64,000 nucleotides of DNA, taken from the NCBI GenBank assembly GCA_030522415.1, contig CM060106.1:25404967-25468966 (forward strand), given 5' to 3'. Source of the stretch: Channallabes apus. Taxonomy: Eukaryota; Chordata; Actinopteri; Siluriformes; Clariidae. The position numbers were made by a program, and so were the translations under genes. A model generated the notes under the pieces. That model made no database searches. It was not told the origin of the DNA and saw only the letters and a list, made by a program, of their open reading frames with translations. Positions 15,301 through 30,186 of this stretch are shown here, in pieces; the stretch's first letter is position 1; each line of letters opens with the position of its first letter.

Positions 15301-18300
15301 GTTATGTTCCAAAATCTTTTAAAGTAGCAGTTATTAAACCAATAATTAAGAAACCTGACCTCGACCCCTGTCACCTGTCCAATTACAGGCCAATATCAAA
15401 CCTCCCCTTTATCTCTAAGATTCTGGAAAAGATAGTAGCGGAGCAGCTATGCTCATATCTACATAGAAATGGCATACATGAACTGTATCAGTCAGGATTT
15501 AGGCCTCATCACAGCACAGAAACAGCACTCGTTAAAGTAGTAAATGACCTCCTATTGGCCTCTGATCAGGGTTGTGTAACTATGCTTGTATTACTCGACC
15601 TCAGTGCAGCTTTTGACACTATTGATCATGCTATTCTTCTTCACAGATTAGAAAATGTAGTAGGAATTAAGGGTACAGCCCTCTCCTGGCTCAGATCCTA
15701 TTTGACCGATCGTTATCAGTATGTAGACTTAAATGGTGATTATTCTGCATGTTCTCTAGTGGAGTTTGGCGTTCCGCAGGGTTCAGTTTTAGGCCCACTG
15801 CTTTTTTCCCTTTACATGCTTCCTCTGGGCAACATAATCCGTAAGCATGGTATTAGTTTTCATTGTTATGCTGACGACACACAGCTATACGTCTCAACAA
15901 AACCTGATGAGAAAAACCATCTTACTAAAGTTGAGCAATGTGTGCAGGACATAAGAAATTGGATGCTAATTAACTTCCTTCTGCTTAATCCGGATAAGAC
16001 AGAAGTTCTAGTCATAGGACCGCATACAGCTAGAAGTAAAATCTTAGATCACACCGTAACTTTAGATGGCCTTTCTGTTCCGTCAAGTGCAACAGTAAAA
16101 GACCTCGGCATGATTATAGATTCCAGCCTTTCATTTGAAGCTCATGTAGATAATATCACCAGGATAGCATTTTTTCACCTCAGAAATATCGCCAAAATAA
16201 GAAATATATTGTCGCTAAACGATGCAGAAAAACTAGTTCATGCTTTTATCACTTCTAGGTTGGACTATTGTAATGCCTTACTGTCTGGTTGTTCAGTTAG
16301 GTGCATAAACAAGCTTCAGCTAGTCCAGAATGCAGCAGCGAGAGTCCTCACTAGAACCAGAAGATATGAGCACATCACCCCTATTCTATCTTCACTACAT
16401 TGGCTCCCTGTGAAATTTCGCATTGATTTTAAAATACTACTCTTGACATATAAGGCATTAAATGGTCTCGCCCCGCAGTATCTGAGCAAACTGCTAGTGT
16501 CTTACGATCCGCCACGCCTACTTCGGTCAAAGGATGCAAGCTGCTTATCAGTACCGCGTATTATGAAAACTACAGCAGGGGGCAGAGCTTTTTCTTACAA
16601 AGCCCCAAAATTATGGAATAGTCTTCCAAATAGTGTTCGGGACTCAGACACAGTCTCAGTGTTTAAGTCTAGGCTCAAAACCTATTTATTTAGCCAAGCA
16701 TTTTTATAAATAGATTTGCCATAAGGTAAAGGAGCAGATCTGGGGGACTCATGGACGTAGAGTATTATGGTGAACTGGTATGTTTAGATGCTGTCTTCTT
16801 CAGTCTCATTTGATCACTCAGGTTTGTTGACGGTGAGGTGATTGTTTGCTTTACGTCTCAGGGAGCCCTCATGTTTGTGTTTCCTTCTGGCTCTCCCTTT
16901 TAGTTATGCTGTCATAGTTAGTCCTGCCGGAGTCCCTGCTTGCACTCTACAGTAAATATACATTCACATTAGACATTGTGACTGTGACCATACCTAATTG
17001 CAATCTCTCCTCCTCTTCTCTTTCTCCCCCTCTTTCTCTTTCCTCTCTCCCCCTGCCTCCCCCTTTCACTCTTTCTCTGTCGAGCTACACATGTGGTTCC
17101 TGAGCTGCCAGTGATCCAGACTCCCTCTGCCCTCCGGACCTGTCTGATCCATCCTGGTGCCCGGTTTCTGGTTGGAGGTCTCATCGCATGGATGCCCCGT
17201 GTGTCTCTTTAGGATGCGCCTGGTGTCTGGGGATGATTCTATCTACTTAGAAGATGGTTCTGGCCTCGACTGGTGTTGTCAGCTGTTTCTCTGAGGACTT
17301 GACAACTCGATAGTTCAGGACTGGAACTTTCTACAAGTCTATCTGAGTCTCGAATAACTACTGGACTCCATTTTACATCAACTATTATAACATCAATTAA
17401 CATCAACTATTATAGCTGAACCTAACACTGTATAAAGGCAGATCATTTCCTGCTATCTGTTTCACCCAGATGAGGATGGGTTCCCTGTTGAGTCTGGTTC
17501 CTCTCAAGGTTTCTTCCTATTACCATCTCAGGGAGTTTTTCCTTGCCACTGTCGCCCTCGGGCTTGCTCGCCAGGGAATATCTGAACATTTTGATTCATA
17601 CACATTCACATTCCATACAAACTTAAATAATTCTTTTGATTGTGTAAAGCTGTTTTGAGACAATGTCAATTGTTAAAAGCGCTATACAAATAAAACTGAA
17701 TTGAATTGAATCTACACAACTCATGTTTATGTTTACATTCTGGACCCTTGCACAAAGACACTTTAATAAGGCACCTTAAGAACACGTTTCTATGCATACT
17801 TGCACACCATACTTCCTCCACCAAATTTCAATAAAAAAAAAAGAAAATCTCTATTGTATAGTTTATTTCTATTTTATGTACAGTATACTTTTATTTTTAT
17901 TTCTATTTTTTATTCTAATTAAGTTAAAATTTTCCTATCGTATTTCTTTATTCATATTTCTTATTATAAGATTTAATTCTCTTTTTAAGGTCTCTGGCGG
18001 TCGTGTAAGCATTTCACTGCATATCGTACTGTGTATGACTGTGTATGTGACAAATAAAATTTGAATTTGATTTGCATTATTCTTCATTATGTAGTGTTTT
18101 CAAAATTAAGATGACAGGCAGACCACAAAAACACTTCCTCTTCCTCTGAAAATATACAGAATCAGAAATTAGTAACCTCTGTCAAGCATGTGCACTTTCT
18201 ACACACACAAACATTATACGAAAATAAAAGCCTTCTCACTGTGTCAAAGTGTCAATTTCTGCATTAATGCTGCACAAGCACTTTGCAGTATCACCTCATG

Positions 18301-21300
18301 CATACAATACTTTATGCTTTATTAATTCCTGTTGAGTAATGTGTGAGTAATGAGAGACTCAGCTGATGTTTCTGGGTCACTGCAGCTCCAAGCTCCCTTT
18401 TTCAGAGCAGTTGTTAGAGTTGTGTATGCATTTTGCTGTTGACTACATTTTACTAATATGTTAAATAGTAAGACTAGACACAAACAATACTTGAATACTT
18501 GGAAATAAGAATAAATGCTCAGCCTTTTGTGTGATGAAATTTCTCATGTATGAAGACTTTATGTACAGTCCGGTGATGAGACTCTTACCGCAGTACAACA
18601 TTTGAATGGTGCAAACACCTTAAAGCAGGCTGTACGTCTGTAAATTATGATCCGGGCCGAGATGGCTCGGAGCCCAGTGCAGTCGCTCCTGTGAACATTC
18701 AGCAAGTGGACTGCCTGATCCTTGAAAATCAGCAGATAACTTGTTACAAACTTGTAGAAGAGATCCATCTGTTTGTGGGAACTGTACACACAATTATTCA
18801 CCAACAACACTTGTACATTACAGGAAGTCGGATGGGAGTTATGTACAGTCCTGAACTCGCTCCAATCCATTTCTACATTTTTGGGCCATTAAAGGAGTTC
18901 CTGGGAGGCCGGCATTTCAGACATGAATCAGGCAGTCCGATCATGGCTGTGGCATACTGAGAAACCTTTCTACCTTGAAGATATCCAAGCACTAGTGAAA
19001 CGCTGGAAGTGCATTAGTGTAGCGTAGTGGGGATTGTATTTAGAATTTAAGGGAGTTTTTAATTGTTATTCTAAACAATCAAAAGTGACTTGAATGCCCC
19101 TCATATGTTTTTTTTGTTTTTTACAAAAAAAAACTTTTGGTGCAAATCTGACATACACCCAAACATTAGCTGAATATACACTGCCCGTCCCTCACACTGG
19201 CCTTTTAAAAAAAATTTTGCGCCATCCTGTGCAAAACCCAGACATTGTTTTGTGGGATTTTCCCTGGATTTTTCTCCCTGATTTAGTCGTGTCCAATTCC
19301 TCCCCATCACTAGGGGGCTCCCACGTTCAGCTACTACTAACTAGCTTAGAGTGAAGCTACTGTAAGACTCCGAACCATGTGACACCAGTCGACCGCATCT
19401 TTTTGAACTGCTTGCAACAATGTAACACACTCGGAGGACAGCGCTATCCGCTCCCGCTTGCGTGAGCTCACAGACGCCCCTGATTGGCTGTAGAGCCGTG
19501 ATTAACGTGGGAGCACTAAGTACCTCTCATTCCTCCCCTCTGAGAGAGTCCGGCCAATCAGCTCTCTCTAGACCTCCGGCTACGAGAGGTTACAGCATCA
19601 CCTGGGAATCGAACTCGCGATCTCAGGATGATTGGGCGAGCACTTTACCACTGCGCCACTCTGAGGCAAACTCAGACACTGTTGTGTCTAGCGGTTTCTA
19701 AAATGCTCAACCCAACCCATCTGACACCGAGAAACATGTCATGATTAAAGTCACAGATGTCACACTTTTCCTTAATACTGATGTTAGACGTGAACAGTAA
19801 CTGAAGCTCCTGACCTCAGCCTAATTACATGCATTGCCACCTGATTGGTTGATCATTATTTCCCTCTTAGAGTGGACAATGAATACACATTTCGTGGTAC
19901 GCTGTATGTATATTTGTATTAGTTTCACTATTATTTCTTTCCACAATCATATTCAGAAAAAAAACAAAAAACCATAAACAACTCTACACATACACACATG
20001 GGTAAAAGCGCTTCCTCAGCAGAGTGCCAAGATGATGGTGGGCATGTGTTTTCGTGTCGCATCCTCCTCTGATTTTCTCTCCTTAACTTCACAACTACTC
20101 TGGCCTTCAGCACTCGGAGACCTATAAATTAATTACAGACATTAGTGGGGCTGATAAACAGATAAACAAGTGTGTGTTTATGCTCCATGCAGACTATAAA
20201 TGAGGTTCAACTAGTGCGCTGATGATTAATTTAGTGTTCACTGAGCCTTTCATCCTATGCGTACGCACAGATGGAAAATAGCTTTCAAAACCTTGCCAGT
20301 ACACAGTCTGAGGAAAAGCAGCGTGGCAGATGCCAAAGTGTCGAGTCTCCTCTACGAGCGAAATGCAAGCGCTTTCTTTCTGTTTTTTTTTTTTTTTTTC
20401 AAATGAATTAAGCAGGCATTAATTAGACAAGCTGAACCGAGGATCATTTAGCTCAACGGGACAAACAAAGTGGTAAATGATGGCACCCTTGAGGTTTGCT
20501 TCCATAAACAGCCTTGTTTGGATCTGAGCTTTAGACGTGTACTCTGTTAGTCTGTGCCGTGAGCAAAGCCCCTCTCATTTCCCACCTTCATCACCATCTC
20601 TCTCTCTCTCTCTCTCTCTCTCCATAATAGCAGTCACACTTTGCCCTCTCATTTTGCCGTAGTGAATAATTCAGGACGCAGCTCAGCTCCACGTTCGCCC
20701 CCCGGATGCGTACTGTATATTTTCACGCAGCGGGGGAAAAATTCCTGATGCTGGAAACGTCAGATTAGTGAGCTTGGCTGAAAATGGCTTCCTACTCAAC
20801 ATGAAAATGAACCAGGACACTCACAAAGGACCCATGAGAGAGTGGGAGGCTTCGTTGGTAGATGAAAATATCTTGACTAAGCTAAAATGAGAATCTTTTT
20901 TTTTTTTTGCTTAAAATAAACCATTTATTTTGAGCATACTACCGTCATTACAAACCTTCCACGTCAGTGGGGAAAAAGCATTATACAAAAACAAGATAAT
21001 GCTCAAACAAAGCTGAGTAACAAATAATGGAGACAAACAAAACCCTGAACCAAAGACAGAGAGTCAGGATGCTTTGGTGACAGAATCCCATTTACATTTT
21101 TACTTAATTACTAACACTTAAAGATAAAAGCCTTTTATGTTATGCTTTCTCATAAATAAATGAATAAATAAATAAATAGTGTGTAATTTTCATAATATAA
21201 ATGCATCCTGAAACATTAGTTATTTTTCATTCATTCATTCATTTTCTATACCGCTTAATCCTGTGTTCAGGGTCGCGGGGGACCTGGAGCCTATCCCAGG

Positions 21301-24300
21301 ATACTTCGGGCACTAGGCGGGGTACACCCTGGACAGGGTGCCAATCCATCGCAGGGCACACACACATACACACACTCACACACCCAATCACACACTACGG
21401 GCAATTTAGGAAGGCCAATTAGCCTAACCTGCATGTTTTTGGACTGTGGGAGGAAACCGGAGTACCCGGAGGAAACCCACCAAGCACGGGGAGAACATGC
21501 AAACTCCATGCACACAGAGACGGGAATCGAACCCAGACCCTGGAGGTGCAAGGCGACAGTGCTAACCACTACACCACCGCGCCGCCTATTAGTTCTTTTT
21601 ATTACTGTTATCTCCTGAAATAGTTTGATAAGTACTGATTTGATTTACATTTTGACCAATAAAACTATCTAGAAAAATAAAAGGTATAATACGTTTGTCT
21701 GTACGGTGGTCAGAACTCGCTCTATGATATCGTTACGTTTCATACATTCTTCAGAAGATTTTCTATAATTTCTCTGTCAGAATTTAATGAAACTTTGCCA
21801 GTCCTTCGTTTAAACGTGCGCCATAAATGAAATCAAAATGTTGAGTATGAGGTATAAGCAGTCATGTGCCAGATTGCGGAAGAGACAGAAACGTCTACTC
21901 AATCCACCTACAAGCCGGTAAAATCCTCAAGAAACAGAAACTAAAGTGTAGTCACAAGCATGGTTTATTCCATAAAGGAAAGTAGACTATTAAAACTGAA
22001 CGTTCAAAGATGATTGGCCAGATCAATGCATTTTAATTCTAAAACCAAAAAAATATTTTTTTAAACCAGTTTGTCTCATATGTTCAGAAACCGTAGTGTT
22101 AATAACGAGCAGTAATCTAAATCACCACTATGAGTTAAAACACGGAGCAAACACAGCAGTCCAAAGTGAGGGCGAGTAAAATACCTGAACTGAGAGCCCG
22201 GTGTTATGCACTAAAATTACCCCATCCCCCACACGCCTCTACAGATCATAAAAATATCTATTACAACATAATTCTATCACACAAAACTGGTTGTAGAGAA
22301 TTTAATAAATCTTTTGCTGTACTTGGATATCTGCCTGAGGTTCAATCTGCACCATAAGTGAAATCAAAATATTGAGTATGTCATAAAAGCGATGTTGTGA
22401 AAAGTTATATGCTGGATTTAATAATTTCCCGTAAAATAAGTTACTAATAAGTTACTTGCTTGATGTAAACAAACACCTGCACCAATAGATATTAATTAGA
22501 AAAACAAAACTGAATATTTGTGATGGGATTTGTTCATATTTTCACTGTTGAAATGGGACAAGTGAACTTTAACACATTTTAAGACAAAACTTCATCTTTA
22601 TCTGATCTACTTTTTCGATTTCTCATCTGTCATTCAGTCTCTGATTACCGAACAGGAAGTGTATTTGACTGACAATGAAATAAGTAAAACTTAGCGCAAA
22701 CAAGGCATAAGATAGTCAATCTTACAAAATTTTATTTCTTAGTATTAATAAGTTAATGGCAGAAAGACAATCGGACATGTACGTATGTTTCAACCTGAAA
22801 TAATAATAATAATATCACTGATTACATTAAAACTGATCAGCTTATTTTTAGCTTTAACCTTTTAAATATTTCTACAAACTTTTTTAGAGTAGAACAAGCT
22901 TAAATAATTAGATAAGTATGTCTGACAAGTTATGTTATGACACATAGAAACATTCAGCACATAATACTGCTATCTTTAAATTTTCCCACTACCTCCTTGT
23001 GCTATTTAGGAAAAGGTTGCCTAGGTACTGTAGGCAGCATTTTATGTCCCCAAAATAAAGACTGTTCCAGCAAAAGGACAGCTGCCTCCCTGGTCTCCTA
23101 ATTTTAGAGAAATCTGAAGGCTGTGTCATGCATATTGTTCTCTATGGAGGTAATGTCATAATTCTATACGCTGGACAAATATCTGAATGCTCTAAAAAAA
23201 TATATAAATAAAAAACCATGGATGGGCGACAAACCAGTTTTAGTAAAACAGTAACATTAATATAGTCTCGGAATAAATGTCATAAACTCTGAGACAGAAT
23301 CAGGCAGTCGTGAGGTGGAAGTGAAATATCAATGAAGCACAGGCTTCAGTGTAATTAGAGTTGTACAGGATGTTAATTGCTTCGTTGCGAGTGATTGCGT
23401 GCGAGTTATAATGCAGATCGGTTTAGGAGAGGAGGAGATCAAGGCAGGACACACAGAGCTCAAATCCAACTCAAGCCTCTGGCATTTACTGTGTAAGACT
23501 ACAAGCACTCAGCCAAATCTCATTCCCCTTGGAGCTGTACAAGTGTGTGTGTGTGTGTCTGTCTGTCTGTATACACACACACACATATCAATCAGTTCTA
23601 ACACTAACACCACTGTCAATATCGGTAGGACTGACACCAGGGACCACCTTATGCGATGTCATGACATCTAAGTGCCGATTCGACCTGTATTGCAATTCTG
23701 TAAAGTATCACAAGTTTATAAATATCTAGAATCATTTGTATATTCATTCTGTATCACATAGATACTACAAGGTGGTAGCAAATAGTTTGAGATCAGTTTT
23801 GTAACCCACCAGCAGATGGCAGCACAAGGCTGGCCGCACAGTCACAGGGAGCACCGATCGTCATAAGTCAGTGTGCCAAAAGACATCATCCTTTGTACAT
23901 CGGGAGCTGTGGAACTGGTGCTGTTCTGACCACGTGCACTACCACGTCTGCTATTTCATCATGGACAGCAAGTTAGAACAAAGAGCGTCCTTCATGTCGA
24001 GGGTCATTACCAGTGACGAAACTTGAGTGTATGGGTACGACCCTGAGATGAAGCAACAATCTTTACAGTGGAAGAGTCCATCATCTCCATGACCGAAAAA
24101 GGCGAGGCAGGTCTGCAGCTCGACCAAGTGCATGCACATCATCTTTTTCAACATTCGCAGCAGTGTGCATCGGAGATTCATCCCCAGGGGCCAGACAATA
24201 GCAAATTCTACTGCCTACGAAATTTGGCAAAAGTGACCAAATCTGTGGTGCAGAAATCTTGAAACATTTTGCTACCCCATCGTATTTATTTTGTCTTTTC

Positions 24301-27057
24301 AGATTAAAACAAATTTAGGAACTACTTTGCTCCTACCCCACAGGATGCTAAGCTTCCTACTAGTGTGTCAATTACCACCTTACATGTATATATACACAAG
24401 TCAAAAATCTATTTGTAAAAACTCATTCTGGAGTCAGTGGGGTGAAGAATGAATCGCCAAACAAAATAATTAGCAGGCAAAGACTTCAAGGTTGTTTATT
24501 CGGCCTCCAAATTCCCTTAATTCTCAATTTGATTGAGCATCCACGGAATCAAACAAGAATGATCCACTGAAGCCCCATTCCACAACTCACAGCACACAAA
24601 GTATACGCCGTAAATGTCCTGGGACCACGCACCACAGAACACCACCAGAGGCCTTTGGACAGTCATCCCCCAGGTGGGGGCCAATTTTGGGCATAACATT
24701 TTTACATTTTAATCTTAAGCTAAGCTTTACTATACTTTACTGCATGTAACATGTACTTAGAGACGGGGCCATGCGGCTGCTGAAATCGATTTTGTTTGGC
24801 TGCATTATTCCGATTATGCAAACGGTTGGAGTGTAGGCATCTTAAAGATGGCAAGCTTTAAAATAAACATTGAGTAGGTCTTTGGTTTGTAGCCAACATA
24901 CTGAGATATGAACAGACACAACTGCAATTATCATTGTGCATTAATCACTGTAGATTTGGCTTAGTTTAACAAAACGGCTTCCTAACTCATTATCTAGAAA
25001 CATATGTTTCACCACATCCTGTTTTTATATAGTGAATATTTATTAAAGATTTTAATTGAGGTTATGAACATCTTAAGTCTACAGATGTTAGTGAAATTTG
25101 AATAAATGTCTTTATCTTACTGCAAAATTAATTTTCAATGTTAATTTATCAAATTTATTATTAATATGGTGCACACTCCAGAGGAACAGAAGGAGAACAA
25201 GATCTCCACTGTGAAGAAGAAGCTGACCAAACACTCATTTGCTACTCTTACAGCGAGCTTTATACACGAAAAGTCTGATGGAGAGATAATTCATCTCCTT
25301 GACATCAATTCAAACAGCAAATTATGTCACTTAAGTGAATGTAAGAGGAAAAATGAATATGAATAAATCATAATCAATACTTATGTCACAACTTGATCAA
25401 TCCAGAGCAGTTGTCATTTTAAACGTTTTTAAGCAGCTGGTTTAGTGACGAGTGTTTTCCTTGTTTTCTCTCGTTTCTAGTTGGATTCCTGAGGACATAA
25501 AGGGATAGTTTAGTTCACAAATCAGATTCAGCAATAACATTTCGCGCATTTTTTTCAACTCTGCGCCACAGTCGTATTGCTCTGAAACCCGATGGACGCG
25601 CGGGGTCAGTGGGACAGGACACCGCTCAGTAGTGCACAGAGTGTGAGGGTGGAAGCCGCTGGAGAACACTTGGCTGTTTTCAGACATAATTGGATTCTTT
25701 ATTCAGGTCAGGCCTTTAATGGGAAATGAAGATGGAGATATCAGGTCTGTGATTCAGCTCTCACTTCTTGCTGACCCAGGAAAGTTATCTGTTATCCCAG
25801 CAGCGCAGGCTGTTTCAACTCCTACACAAAGAAATAATTGAGGACACCACCAACAAGACGGAGAGACACAAAGACAGAATGATCTCTTGAGGTGTAAAGG
25901 CCTCCTACTCACGGATCTTTAGCGCACACATAAAAGCAGATCGCATATTCCCAACTTTACACTGAATGGTGTCATATCCCATTTCCACATGCACAATGGC
26001 TGTGCCCTATCCCACAGACAACAACATGTGAGGGCTGAGGGTTAACACAGGCGGCTGGTCACAGATCACAGCTGCTCTTCTTTCGGTGTCATTTCTTATT
26101 CCGGGTTCAAATAAACGACTGAACAAAGGATGAACCTCACTTCAACGACTCCTTTACCGAGACTGATGCATGGAAGCCTTTCGCTTTTACTGAGTCAGAG
26201 GCACAGAGGCCACGCCTCCTTCCCCTTCACTGGTACTGAGGTACAGAAGCCACACCTCCTTGAATGGTACTGAGGCACCGAGGCCACGCCTCCCGCACTG
26301 TTACAGGTGCACAGATGCCTTTACTCAGAAAACCGAGAGCTGTAACCAGTGCATCAGTGTTGAAAAATCTCACTTTAAGTGCACACTTCTTTTACTAAGC
26401 CGTCACTACTTTGTGATCGCATTACACTGAGTGCAGATTTAACCGTAAAGCAGTGAAGTGTTTTAGCCGATGTGTTCCTCCCTCCCACAGATGGAGGCTC
26501 TGATGAAGCAGGATTCGGATTAGTCCATGTCTTTACAACAGATTTCGTGATGCCATTTGATCTGTGAGCAACGAGTGTCTCAGAACATTTGGTGGAGATC
26601 CTGCTGCTGCAGTCCGGACCTCCATCTTACTTAGACTGCTCATTCTCTCTCTCTCTCTCTCTCACACACACACGGTTCCCACTTGAACGTGTAATTACCA
26701 CAGGTGGGGATTCTGACACACATCCTTGTCCAGAGAACAAAACCTCCATAAAACAAACATATGATGGATGTCAAAGAGCAGTTGTTGACATCTGTCAAAA
26801 GTCTTCACAAAGTTGAACCACACTACACTGCTGCCACATAAGCATTTCCTTATTTTTTTTCCCGCTATTTTTAGCAAGTTTGAACAATTTCTCAGTTCAG
26901 GGGAAAATGTGTATGAAATCATGTACAGCTGCCTCACCTACTGTATGTTCCACACGGAATAGACACAAACCAGGTTATTATCTGCTAAAGCAATTTCAGA
27001 TGCATTTCCTCCACTGCATGTCACCACCATGAGACCAAGTGCCTGGTTTGCCCAATA

Positions 27058-27088
<31 letters not shown>

Positions 27089-30000
27089 GAAAGAGTGATA
27101 TAAAGAGGTTGCCCTCACAGTGTGCATTTCATTAGAATTTAAGCTATAATTAGATTGTCATGCTGCTCTGTCCCTGATGTGGGCTTCCTGTAATCAGTGT
27201 GAAACTGGTGTGTGTGTGTGTGTGTCTGTCTGTCTGTCTCTGGTACCATTGTGCATTTTGTAACCCTGGCCATGCTTGAAAGAATGTCTACTTCATGTCT
27301 ACTAGTGATGTGTAAATTTTATGTCTCAATAATTTGCCAGGATTTCATAATAGTTTATGACGTCATGACATTTTATTATATCCCGTAGCAGCATCTCACT
27401 CATAAATAAACCAGAGCAACACTGTTTGCGGGATTCACCTTCATCATGTGCCATCACTTCCCGGGTGCAGTGCATGCGACATTTGTTAACTCACACCGAC
27501 TCACTCAACTAAATGCTTCTCTATGTAGAATTTTTTTGTCCGTGTTCACATGCAAAAAACGCTATAAAAAATTTATATATATTGAACTTTTTATATATTG
27601 TGAACATTTTGTCACATTACAGCCACAAACATGAATCAATTTTATTGGAATTCCACGTGAAAGACCAATACAAAGTGGTGTACACGCGAGAAGTGGAACG
27701 AAAATCATACATGATTCCAAACATTTTTTACAAATAAATAACTGCAAAGTGGGGTGTGCGTAATTATTCAGCCCCCTTTGGTCTGAGTGCAGTCAGTTGT
27801 CCATAGACATTGCCTGATGAGTGCTAATGACTAAATAGAGTGCACCTGTGTGTAATCTAATGTCAGTACAAATACAGCTGCTCTGTGACGGCCTCAGAGG
27901 TTGTCTAAGAGAATATTGGGAGCAACGACACCATGAAGTCCAAAGAACACACCAGACAGATCAGGGATAAAGTTATTGAGAAATTTAAAGCAGGCTTAGG
28001 CTACAAAAAGATTTCCAAAGCCTTGAACATCCCACGGAGCCACTGTTCAAGCGATCATTCAGAAATGGAAGGAGTATGGCACAACTGTAAACCTACCAAG
28101 ACAAGGCCGTCCACCTAAACTCACAGGCCGAACAAGGAGAGCGCTGATCAGAAATGCAGCCGAGAGGCCCATGGTGACTCTGGACGAGCTGCAGAGATCT
28201 ACAGCTCAGGTGGGGGAATCTGTCCATAGGACAACTATTAGTCGTGCACTGCACAAAGTTGGCCTTTATGGAAGAGTGGCAAGAAGAAAGCCATTGTTAA
28301 CAGAAAACTATAAGAAGTCCCGTTTGCACAGCAAACATGTGGAAGAAGGTGCTCTGGTCAGATGAGACCAAAATGGAACTACAAAACGCTATGTGTGGCG
28401 GAAAACTAACACTATCACTCTGAACCAGAGGTGTCAAGTAACGTAGTACAAATACTTCGTTACCTTACTTAAGTAGAAATTTTGGGTATCTATACTTTAC
28501 TGGAGTAATTATTTTTCAGCCAACTTTTTACTTCTACTCCTTACATTTTTAAGCAATTATCTGTACTTTCTACTCCTTACATTTTAAAAATAGCCTCGTT
28601 ACTCTATTTTTATGATCAGAACGCGCAACCCCCGGTCGCATGATAAGGACGCGCACAACGGATATGAATGTCATGACTCAAACAAAGTCATCATGTTTTT
28701 GTCCATGACAATCTTCGGCTCAACACGCCAGTCCAGTAGGTGGCAATAATCACACAATTAACTGCACGCAAACGTAAAAAAAAAAAGAAGCAGCTATACT
28801 CGCTAAAAATGTGAGGAATTGGCGAAAAATCCAAGTGGATTTAATTTCATGCAACGTCTATGGTATATTTTTAGGAAATAAGTAAAAAGTTCTGACCATT
28901 TAACATTTTAAAAAAGTTTCAGTTAAAATATATATATATATATATTTTTTTTTTAAATCAATTCTGAATAGGAAATAAAGAAATAAATGATTCAATTAAC
29001 TTAATTGACCAAGAAAATCAATGAAATTGTAAAGCTCCATGTATTTAACCACATTTGGTGACATATTTATAAAAAAAAAAATTTGTATAAATGTGAGCCA
29101 ATAAATGACCAATAATGTGCGGTTTAACGTGTTAGCTTAGCGTTTAGTGCAATCACCTCGCTCCTTTAAGGTCAAGGGTTTGCATGTCACCTTCATGCAG
29201 GCGTGTGTTCATGGAGATTGAACATGTTCATGGAGATATACAGTATATATAAATGTTGACCTGCTGTGTAACTTATGGTGCTGATTGTATTAAAGTGCCC
29301 CCATTATGCCATTTTAAAGGTTGCTAATATTGCTTAATGAGTCTCTTAAAACAGGTTTACATGTATGCAAGGTCAAAAAACACTTTAGTTTTCTCCAAAA
29401 ATAGATTCAATTTGACCCCATTTCTAAATGATTCGTAAACGACTCGTGTGAAGCAGTTTGAAGATTCAGTCTGTCTAAACCCCTCCTTTCCGTGAGCCCT
29501 CACCGCTGTGATTGGTCAGATGGCGCGGTCCTTTATGATTGGTCTACCGCTACAGCGTGTGTCGGAAAACGAAACGTCCATTACCATAACTGAACGACGG
29601 CTCTGGAGACGCGTCAATACATAGAAAAGATGGCGTCGGTTTTACCGCATCAACTCGAGCCGGAGTCTGACGACGAAACGGTTGAAGTGGCACATCGACA
29701 AGAAACTGTTTCGCAAGCACAACTGGACGTTTCTCAGTGGTCAGTGTCATATGTGTCATGTGGTAACGTTAATTGTAAGATGGCGGGCAAGTTGTTCAAA
29801 ATGCAAATATGTTCAAGTTGTTCATATGCAAATATGTTACTTAGAGACGTGGATCCGTAACAGAAAAACATTCGAATTGCTAACGACTCATTTAGGCGAA
29901 TGTGAACCGACTCTTTTTTTAAATAGACAAAACCTTTATTCATCGTGCACTGTCGGCGTCACAACTTTGCAGATAGTTTATGCTCACATACAGCTACATG

Positions 30001-30155
30001 ACACACTGCATGAAAGATCATATTTGAAAACGTATAATAGTAATTACTCATACACAGTCCAGTAGGTGGCAATAATGTAGCAACTGCATGCAAACTCAAG
30101 AGAAGAAAAAGAAGCAATACTCTCTCAAAGCATGAGCATTGGCCAAAAATAAATA

Positions 30156-30186
<31 letters not shown>

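Larger units (their letters stand above)
12613..17710 (+). mobile_element. L2 (CR1 group) LINE, near full length and intact
   Basis: The order is a short 5' UTR, ORF1 (12738-13643), ORF2 (13644-16709) and a roughly 1-kb 3' UTR. The 3' UTR contains the typical L2 'CTCAAGGTTTCTTCCTATTA' block and the 3' end GCGCTATACAAATAAAACTG followed by GAATT repeats. Both reading frames are uninterrupted, so the insertion is probably recent. It lies in the 3' UTR of the older LINE: that element's coding part ends just before and its characteristic tail begins just after. The exact 5' junction (12590-12640) is uncertain and I could not define a target duplication. Confidence 0.9.

Noticed and set aside
9673..16709. 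Host gene encoding a reverse transcriptase or esterase
   Set aside because: The domain set (endonuclease, RT, SGNH ORF1) and 3' tails are those of LINE elements nested in an RNF166 intron.
19600..19667. Possible tRNA gene
   Set aside because: The A and B boxes are present but it is the head of a longer SINE body and lacks a proper acceptor stem. The same applies to 21586, 36440 and 53100.
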